Assembly: GCA_020426485.1 (NCBI GenBank)
Contig: JAGQPY010000012.1
Location: 1-32,885 of the forward strand
Direction of reading: 5' to 3'
DNA length: 32,885 nt
From: Planctomycetaceae bacterium
GTDB lineage: Bacteria > Planctomycetota > Planctomycetia > Planctomycetales > Planctomycetaceae
A program made the translations under genes and the position numbers. Shown here one piece after another: positions 27,098-32,885 of this stretch. Position 1 is the stretch's first letter. Every line of letters begins with the position of its first letter. A model generated the notes under the pieces. That model was not told the origin of the DNA. It saw nothing but the letters and a program-made list of their open reading frames with translations, and did no database searches.

Positions 27098-28675
27098 TCA
27101 GCGAAACATGAACCAGGGATAGGTCCGGCAGTTGATCGCATCGCGCTGTTCGGGCGTCAGCCGATTGAGCTTCTGCAATGGTCGCTCAAATTCGGCCGAC
27201 ACATCGTCTCGAATCTGATTGGTGAGCGTCTGAATCTGACGACCAATGTCCTGAGCAGATTCGCCGGCCGAATGCCGTCGCTTCATCTGATCCACCAGAT
27301 CCTGTTTTTCCTGACACAGTACGTTCAGACGCTGCTGCAGATCTGCAGTAAAGATGGAATCGTTCAGGTAGCGCTGAGGATTGTACTGCAGGTCTCTGAG
27401 CTGGCTCTGGATGTGTTCCAGCCGAGCGAGTTCTGATCGCAGTTCCGGAAACAGATATCGAGACGCGCTGGCGACGGCAAACGGCGGTGGCTCAATATTC
27501 CACCAGGTGCGAACGAACTCATCTGTGAATCGATCGTACCGGCCTCCACCGGTTCCATGTACGAACAGATCACTGAACAGCAGCCTCAGAAAGGCCGTGA
27601 TCAACGCACCTCGCGGAACGATCTGGATATTCTGCAGCAGCATGGGTTCCAGTGCGTCGGGAGTGATGTTGCCGGCGAACGTGTCGACGACTCGGCCGTT
27701 CGCCAACAGGCGAGTCACATTTCCGTCGAGCTGGACTTCCAGTGCGTGTCGGGTTTTTCGATTGTGACTGATGACCCAGAACGGCAATTCGCAGGTATCG
27801 TCCGTCACCTTCAGATTCGGGAACGGATTGGCTGCGTTCCGGATGTTGTTTTCGTCACGATACATCTCCAGAGCAGCGTTGTAGGCGGAGGCAAATCGGC
27901 GAGGCTGCTTCAGAATGTCGGACGTCAGGGTCAGCATCTCCGGAAACGAAGCCAGAGACGACAGTGGAATCTCCAGCAGTCGGCTGCCGATGCCGTGCTG
28001 CCAGCGAGTGATCAGATTGGCCTGCATCACGGAAGCTCGAACAGCCGACAGTTGTCCAAACTGCAGCAGAGCTTCACGGACATTTGTCACGGCCGTCGTC
28101 ATGGAAAGCTCTTCCAGACGTTGACACAGCGTGTCGCTGATCTGTGCGATTTCGGGGGCAGACTTGAGACGCCCGTGACCGTACAGTCCCAGCGATTCGG
28201 CGATGGAGTCAATCTGCAGTTCCGCAGCCGGAAAGGCATCCGACAGTTCACCGGGTTCCGTGTTGTCCGGAATGGCCGGATAACTGAACTGGCCCGCATC
28301 TCCCTGATCCGTATCGATCACGACGGCGATGCCGATGGCATTGTTTTGCGACGCAAAGGCCTCCGTTGTTTCGTACTTAAACGTTAGTCCGGAATGAAAG
28401 ACCACCGGTTGATGCCCGGTCATGACAAGTGGCTGTTCCGACGGATTTCCGGACAGCATTGGCTGGGTACCGGTGTTCAGATCTGCGTCGTCCGCAAGGG
28501 CATTCAGGCGGCGAACAAAGTCGACAGCGGATTCCACCAGTCGCTGACGAGCCGACGTCCGCAACTGCTGCAGCTGCGCATGGTCGAGTTCAACCGTCGT
28601 CAGCAGCGACGCCCAGTTTTTCAGCGATGGATTGATCTGAATATCTGAGTATTCAGGAACCGCAGACGATTTCAT
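27098..28675 (-). CDS. BshC-like conserved protein (bacillithiol cysteine ligase superfamily?)
   Basis: The 525-residue protein shows the same order of motifs as BshC: MTGHQPVVFHSGLTFK (85-100) against TGQQ...TGPLYTIHK; an acidic DTDQGD (121-126) against the E/D-rich GEDHD; the late segment VPRGALITAFLRLLFSDL then FVHGTGGGRYD (371-381) against the RP...GGPGEI.Y loop; and a C-terminal coiled coil (about 405-500, ending FMFR). The comparison is from memory. BshC adds cysteine to GlcN-malate in bacillithiol synthesis. The HGTGG-x-YD motif suggests a distinct planctomycete branch with perhaps another substrate. BshA or BshB genes are not in the window. It lies upstream of recG on the same strand, with no obvious operon link. 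Confidence 0.55.
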   Translation of the reverse strand: MKSSAVPEYSDIQINPSLKNWASLLTTVELDHAQLQQLRTSARQRLVESAVDFVRRLNALADDADLNTGTQPMLSGNPSEQPLVMTGHQPVVFHSGLTFKYETTEAFASQNNAIGIAVVIDTDQGDAGQFSYPAIPDNTEPGELSDAFPAAELQIDSIAESLGLYGHGRLKSAPEIAQISDTLCQRLEELSMTTAVTNVREALLQFGQLSAVRASVMQANLITRWQHGIGSRLLEIPLSSLASFPEMLTLTSDILKQPRRFASAYNAALEMYRDENNIRNAANPFPNLKVTDDTCELPFWVISHNRKTRHALEVQLDGNVTRLLANGRVVDTFAGNITPDALEPMLLQNIQIVPRGALITAFLRLLFSDLFVHGTGGGRYDRFTDEFVRTWWNIEPPPFAVASASRYLFPELRSELARLEHIQSQLRDLQYNPQRYLNDSIFTADLQQRLNVLCQEKQDLVDQMKRRHSAGESAQDIGRQIQTLTNQIRDDVSAEFERPLQKLNRLTPEQRDAINCRTYPWFMFR

Positions 28676-28694
28676 AGGTGAACTGATAAGTCAG

Positions 28695-28724
28695 CGGCAC
28701 GAGGCATTTTCAGTGGCCGTGCCG
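28695..28724. repeat. Inverted repeat in the gap between two minus-strand genes
   Basis: CGGCACG (28695-28701) pairs with CGTGCCG (28718-28724) over a 16-base gap. There is no T-tract, so a terminator call is weak. It sits just upstream of the BshC-like start. Confidence 0.3.
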
Positions 28725-28844
28725 AAGAATCGCCAGCAGAAGGGGACGCAGAGAATCTGAAGTCCGCGTCTCACAAAATGCTGACGGAGAATCGGGTGGG
28801 AACAGTCCGCGGGATGCCGCCGCCACTCAGGAAAACAAACGGCT

Positions 28845-30209
28845 TCAATCCCACCACCAGGTGGTCCGAACTGCGGGTGCCACGATAGTCGGCTGCTGTT
28901 CCGGTTTCAATTCGACGGTGCGTCCGATCACCTGTTCCGGGACAATCGTAACGCCGCCTCCGATCAATCCGATCATCAGGCTGCGGCCGGACATTTTGAC
29001 GTTCACCAGCGACGGAACTTCCCGGGGCACAGGAAATTCGTTCAGCGGCAGTCGTTCGTCGTCCAGAAACAGGCCGGGAACCCAGCCCGCCTGTTCGGCG
29101 AGGCGTTCCGACCGAATCAGAGCACTGACGACGGACAAATCAAACAGGTTCTGGATTCCTGCAAAACACGCGAACTGCGCACACAGTGCGTCCATGTGGC
29201 GATTGAACTGCTTTGTGTAGCGCTCCGCACTGACTTCTTTGAACGGCGCGTCGGAACGAATGCCCTGAACGTCGACCAGTTCCTCCTGAGACAGCAGTTG
29301 TAATCGAGGCCCGGCCAGCCGCCACGCCAGTCCGTCCGTTGACCGTTCCAGCACCTCGTATCTGGGGGCAAACCACCAGCGTCGCATGGTGTTCTCACCG
29401 GGACGAGCCATCTCCAGATGACTCAGAAATCCTCGCACAGCGGGCCGATCCAGCCCCAGTGCGATGCGTTTCATCGTGAAGTCTGCTTCAACCGCAGTGA
29501 TGGCCGCATGTCCCGATTCGGGCAAACCGAAGATCGTCACATTCCAGTTTCCCAGAACCTGAGCCATCTGGAAGAAACGCTGTCGAGCAACCGCGGTCGA
29601 AGCGGGAGCACTGTTGGCTTTGTTCCAGGCCTGAGCACTGGCCAGGCGGTCCGGATCCGGATCGAAGGAACATCCCAGCGCGGTGTGAGGGCGTTGGATG
29701 CGAAGAACGGTCAGCAGGTCCTGCAGAGTCAACACGGGACGACCGGTTTCGATTCCGATCACGCGTCCACTGCGATCGGCTGCAAAACCTTCGGCCGGAC
29801 CTGCAATCACGACGTCTTCGGATTCCGGCATCGCAAAGACGTAGTGGATCTGAGTGATCCCGGCAAGATAGCGATGAGCATCAGAAAATTCCCGTCCTTC
29901 GGCCAGCGCGGATTCACACGACTGCTCCAGACGGTTCAGTGAAACTTTTCGAAGTTCACTGGCCGTCGCCAGTTCACTCGGCAACGTGCGGCCTGCCAGA
30001 GCCTTCAGACGCTTCTGTTCCAGCGCGGGATTGATGCGCTGTCCCGCAGCGGACGAAATGAGGCCGTCGGGATTGATCAGAATTCCGCCCGGAAACTGGT
30101 TGTTCTGCCCCTGATTCCCACCGGCATTTTGAGCGATCGTCGGTGGCAGCATCAGCATGATCAGCAGCGTCTGCAGGCACCAGCACCGGATTGTTGTGTT
30201 GTAATTCAT
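28845..30209 (-). CDS. Exported DUF1598-like protein
   Basis: The 454-residue exported protein has a signal peptide (LLIMLMLPPTIAQ), an Asn/Gly-rich stretch (NAGGNQGQNNQFPGG) and then ILINPDGLIS. Later blocks match the DUF1598 family of planctomycetes as I recall it: AEDF-type strands (VEADFTMKRIALGLD), RWWFAPRYEVLERSTDGLAWRL, and FDLSVVSALIRSERL. It ends VRTTWWWD. ATG 30209 is chosen because it supplies the signal peptide; a longer frame to 30365 adds 52 residues before it with no such feature. Function is unknown. It is divergent from the exported protein at 30673, and both leave a shared 463-base region. Confidence 0.72.
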   Translation of the reverse strand: MNYNTTIRCWCLQTLLIMLMLPPTIAQNAGGNQGQNNQFPGGILINPDGLISSAAGQRINPALEQKRLKALAGRTLPSELATASELRKVSLNRLEQSCESALAEGREFSDAHRYLAGITQIHYVFAMPESEDVVIAGPAEGFAADRSGRVIGIETGRPVLTLQDLLTVLRIQRPHTALGCSFDPDPDRLASAQAWNKANSAPASTAVARQRFFQMAQVLGNWNVTIFGLPESGHAAITAVEADFTMKRIALGLDRPAVRGFLSHLEMARPGENTMRRWWFAPRYEVLERSTDGLAWRLAGPRLQLLSQEELVDVQGIRSDAPFKEVSAERYTKQFNRHMDALCAQFACFAGIQNLFDLSVVSALIRSERLAEQAGWVPGLFLDDERLPLNEFPVPREVPSLVNVKMSGRSLMIGLIGGGVTIVPEQVIGRTVELKPEQQPTIVAPAVRTTWWWD

Positions 30210-30672
30210 GTTGCATTCCGCTGTGTTGGCTGATGTGCACAGCACACTTCGCCGTGCCGTCGGCCGTTCCACATTATTGTTGCCTTGTTCTGATGGAAAT
30301 CGAAGAATGAATCCGGGATTTCGGACAGACGGCATGCGGTCCCTGTAAGTCCCTTGAAGGACCATCGGCGGTCGCCCTTTTCTGGTCAGATCCCACAGAC
30401 CAGATTCGCCGCCGTGTGGTTCGGCAGACTGGCGGAGCCTTCGTTGACCGGCAAAGTCAACGGTTCTGATGCCCGAAGCCGCTTGACACGACGGGCTGGG
30501 CAGTCAGTGCAGGTCAGGAAGGCTGCACAAGCGGCCTGCTGGACAATTGGTGTGATCAGGTGCAAAAGGATGTTTTTGTGCTTCTGTCCGCCCGGAATTT
30601 CGGACAATTCAACCAACGGTCCCGAATCGGGATTCCGGACTCAGAATTGGTGTTTCGACCGCCATTGATTTC
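30210..30672. promoter_or_regulatory. Divergent promoter region with near-identical 15-base motifs
   Basis: This 463-base stretch has no gene. CCGGGATTTCGGACA (30313-30327) and CCGGAATTTCGGACA (30592-30606) differ at one base and lie near the two flanking gene starts; each has a CCG...CGG dyad. A 13-base palindrome TCCCGAATCGGGA is at 30620-30632, about 40 bases before the plus-strand start. They may be operator sites for one regulator. Confidence 0.4.
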
Positions 30673-32253
30673 ATGGCCATCAAATTGATCCCGCGTGAAA
30701 TGACGATTCGTTCGACAACGCAAAACGATATCCGTCGACGAGGGTCAGCGATTCTGCTGACACTCTTTGCGGTGACGTTGCCGTTGCAGTCGACGAGTGC
30801 TCAATCACTGGAGATTCCCGGGATTTTGGACACACCGGTCCAAGCTGACCATTCGGCGAATTTCCGCCCCGATGTTGTCGAACGGTCGATGCTTCCCGCA
30901 GAAGTTTCGGTCAGTCTGGACGTGTCTTTGTTGCGGCGGTTTGTGGATCGGACCACGGTCGAAAGTGACAACGTCGCGACCTGTGTCATGGAGGCCGATG
31001 TTCGTGGAACTCAGACGACGACCACCGGTATTCAGCTTGAGTGCGTTCCGGGGGAAGACAAGGCTTACTTCTCGGTGCGAGCTCAGGGAACGGTCGCCAG
31101 TTCCACCGTGGGCATGACGCCTCAGGCTCGAATCACATCACTGGGGCAACATACGTTCAACGTCGTCAAGCCCGTCATCTTCGACGGGGAAAGGTTTCTG
31201 ACCAAGCCCGCGTACGGAACACTGCAGGCTCATCAGACACCGCAGGCCGTTCAGAGTCTTGCCTCGGGAGTTCCGCTGCTGGGACGCATCGGGGATCAGA
31301 TTGCATGGAATGAAGTCTACCGACGGATGCCCGCCTCAGATTCCATTGTTGTGCGACGTGTGGCTGATGACGTTCTGCCAAAGGTCAACCGAGGCATCGA
31401 CAATGAACTGGTTCGCCTGAATCAAAGCTGGCAGGTTCTGCGACAGTCGGTTGATCAGTTTGTTCCGGACAGTCGACATCAGTGGACAGCCCAAACCAGC
31501 GAACGCGACATCCTGATCACTGTCCGCGACATCGCGAACGTTTTCGCAGTCGACCAGAGCCGTGCGGTCGATTCGGTTCGCCCTCATGTAACAGACCGCG
31601 AAGCGGCCGTTCTGACGGTTTCTGACACGGCGGTCAATTCATGGCTGGAGAAGCAGCCCTGGCGAGGAGCCACGATTACCGACACGGGTCTGCAGGAACT
31701 GGTCAGAACTGTTCAGGCCACAGAAAAACCGAATCTGCAGCAGTTGCTGACGGCATTGAAGCGACTGACTCGGGTGTCGACCGAACCCATGCTGTTTTCC
31801 ATCAAGCTGTCGGACGAACAGCCCGTTGAACTGGCATTCATCGACGGCATCTGCGCGGTGCGGTTGAGGTTTCAGATTGTTCCGAAAGGTGGCATGCCCA
31901 GTCAGATGCACTTGGTGGAAATTCGTCTGCAGGGTGAGGCGACCGAAGCCGACCAGTGGTCGATTGCTGTTCGCGACATCAAGGCTGGTCCCGCCAGCCG
32001 TCAGGAATTGCCGGATGCATGGACAGCTCTGATGAATCAACAGGCCGCTCAGCTGCTGAATCATATTCCGCCCACCGTGCTGCCTCGCCGCTTCAACCTG
32101 ACTTCGATCCACGAAAAGCTGCCGCCTCTGCGGCTGTATCGCATTCAGACGGCCGATGGCTGGTTGAGGATCTCCGTGGAAGATGATTCTCCACCAGGCA
32201 CGTCTACCTCTCTTCGGCTTCGCTATCGGCAGGGATTTCGCCCAGCGCCGTGA
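30673..32253 (+). CDS. Exported protein of unknown function
   Basis: The 526-residue protein has a signal peptide with a long basic n-region (RRRGSAILLTLFAVTLPLQSTSAQ). ATG 30700 would shorten the n-region by nine residues, and neither start has a clear ribosome site. The body is mixed alpha/beta without recognised catalytic motifs; strand-rich blocks alternate with helices (for example FNVVKPVIFDGERFLTKP, then RMPASDSIVVRRVADDVLPKVNRG). The C-terminal part includes a long beta region ending RLRYRQGFRPAP. It is one of a divergent pair with the DUF1598-like gene, so an envelope role is likely. I do not recognise the family. A strong hairpin lies 16 bases beyond its stop. Confidence 0.65.
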   Translation: MAIKLIPREMTIRSTTQNDIRRRGSAILLTLFAVTLPLQSTSAQSLEIPGILDTPVQADHSANFRPDVVERSMLPAEVSVSLDVSLLRRFVDRTTVESDNVATCVMEADVRGTQTTTTGIQLECVPGEDKAYFSVRAQGTVASSTVGMTPQARITSLGQHTFNVVKPVIFDGERFLTKPAYGTLQAHQTPQAVQSLASGVPLLGRIGDQIAWNEVYRRMPASDSIVVRRVADDVLPKVNRGIDNELVRLNQSWQVLRQSVDQFVPDSRHQWTAQTSERDILITVRDIANVFAVDQSRAVDSVRPHVTDREAAVLTVSDTAVNSWLEKQPWRGATITDTGLQELVRTVQATEKPNLQQLLTALKRLTRVSTEPMLFSIKLSDEQPVELAFIDGICAVRLRFQIVPKGGMPSQMHLVEIRLQGEATEADQWSIAVRDIKAGPASRQELPDAWTALMNQQAAQLLNHIPPTVLPRRFNLTSIHEKLPPLRLYRIQTADGWLRISVEDDSPPGTSTSLRLRYRQGFRPAP

Positions 32254-32269
32254 GAGTTCCTGATGTTTG

Positions 32270-32334
32270 ACCCGATGCCGCAGGCGAGGACAGTTCTGTC
32301 CCGACCGCGTTCAACCTCGCGTGCGGCATCGGGT
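32270..32334. terminator. Long inverted repeat between convergent genes
   Basis: 20-base arms (32270-32289 and 32315-32334) pair with one mismatch over a 25-base spacer that itself holds ACAGTTCTGT. It starts 16 bases after the plus-strand stop and about 100 bases after the minus-strand stop. There is no long T-tract, so it may be a strong stem-type terminator, mRNA-stabilising element, or dispersed repeat. A second small stem, TCAGTC/GACTGA, follows near 32350-32370. Confidence 0.6.
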
Positions 32335-32436
32335 TAAACGAACCCTTTTCAGTCTCATGAAACGACTGAGCGTAGTGGTGCGATTCATGCCGAAATACGG
32401 CGTCTTTCCATTCCGGTTTTCGTTGCGGCTTTCGTT

Positions 32437-32885
32437 TCAGTCCTTGTCAGGGGCCGCTTCTTTCGGTGCGGTTGGTGACGTGGTGATGTAGGCCAGAATA
32501 TCCAGCAGTTCATCGCGGGAGAACTTGTCCAGCAGAGCTTTGGGCATCATGGATGTCGGTGACGGGATGATTTCATCAATGTCGCTTTTGTTGATGACTT
32601 TGGGTTCCGGAACTTCCGGATTGACCAGAATGGAAATCGACTTTGTATCTTCTGCGGTGACGATGCCGGTCGTCGAGCGTCCGTCGTTGTCGACAACGAT
32701 TCTGACCGCATACTTCGGTTCAATGCGATAACTGGGCTCCAGAATTTCACGCAGAATTCCTGTACGGTCACCCTTCCAGCGGTTCAGGACATCTGTCAGT
32801 TCCGGTCCGACCGCTCCGCCCTGCCCGTTCATTTTGTGGCAGCCAAAACAGGTGGCTTCCCGAAACAGAGTCGCGCCGGCTTCCG
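32437..32885 (-). CDS. C-terminal heme c domain of a planctomycete PSCyt/dehydrogenase-type protein (partial)
   Basis: The gene begins outside the window on the right; only its 3' part is visible. Frame continuation to the edge reads EAGATLFREATCFGCHK before the first internal Met, giving a heme-binding CFGCH at about 32836-32850. The rest (NGQGGAVGPELTDV, EPSYRIEPKYAV, DGRSTTGIV, SMMPKALLDKFSRDELLDILAYI) matches the Pirellula/Verrucomicrobium-type putative heme-binding C-terminal domain (TIGR02603-like) found on secreted sugar-dehydrogenase proteins. It is a periplasmic electron carrier part. The upstream dehydrogenase or beta-propeller part cannot be seen. It ends with a short acidic, basic tail (PTAPKEAAPDKD). 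Confidence 0.85.
   Translation of the reverse strand, partial: EAGATLFREATCFGCHKMNGQGGAVGPELTDVLNRWKGDRTGILREILEPSYRIEPKYAVRIVVDNDGRSTTGIVTAEDTKSISILVNPEVPEPKVINKSDIDEIIPSPTSMMPKALLDKFSRDELLDILAYITTSPTAPKEAAPDKD

Noticed and set aside
26361-27122. Plus-strand open frame of 253 codons
   Set aside because: Antisense to recG; composition is that of a shadow frame.

Overview
The window looks like a chromosomal segment of a planctomycete (order Planctomycetales or a close relative). The evidence is the set of gene families: a PQQ-type beta-propeller beginning WPHWRG, a DUF1598-type exported protein, a DUF1583-type exported protein next to an ECF sigma factor and a giant membrane Ser/Thr kinase, a zinc-ribbon/DUF805 fusion, an EF-hand/redoxin/heme/copper-oxygenase fusion, and the Pirellula-type heme-binding C-terminal domain at the right edge. 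No tRNA, rRNA, CRISPR array or complete transposon is visible. The genus cannot be fixed from the sequence.

Layout. At 1-27 there is a short motif that looks like a dispersed repeat or insertion-sequence end. A secreted PQQ propeller (116-1396, +) converges on a GlmU-like nucleotidyltransferase and an outer-membrane beta-barrel protein (1474-3883, -). A gene-free divergent region (3884-4362) precedes a 770-residue secreted copper monooxygenase-like fusion (4363-6675, +). A minus-strand operon follows: fabI, a GT-C membrane glycosyltransferase that overlaps fabI by 20 bases, and an AroD-AroE-like fusion whose active sites look eroded (6736-10492). Next come an SRPBCC protein (+), a zinc-ribbon/DUF805 membrane protein (-), a small lipoprotein (+) with a clear bidirectional terminator, and a secreted Cys-rich coiled-coil protein (-). 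A gene-poor stretch of about 950 bases (14850-15797) carries a hairpin and a second copy of a 15-mer found at 11398. QueE and a DUF58 protein follow on the plus strand.

From 17496 to 30209 everything is on the minus strand. In transcription order this is a DUF1598-type exported protein, a BshC-like protein, RecG, a DUF1583-type exported protein, an ECF sigma factor that overlaps its end, and the 1178-residue kinase. A divergent exported protein of unknown function (30673-32253, +) ends at a strong 20-bp-arm hairpin. Beyond the hairpin, the 3' part of a heme-binding dehydrogenase-type protein runs off the right edge.

Most promising for novelty: (i) the exported protein/ECF sigma/kinase module, in which the kinase carries about 11 predicted membrane segments and a C-terminal domain resembling a winged helix; (ii) the AroDE-like fusion, which has lost several canonical catalytic residues in both halves; (iii) the BshC-like protein beside recG; (iv) several intergenic inverted repeats. 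There is no obvious defence island or biosynthetic cluster. The rest reads as ordinary planctomycete core and accessory chromosome.
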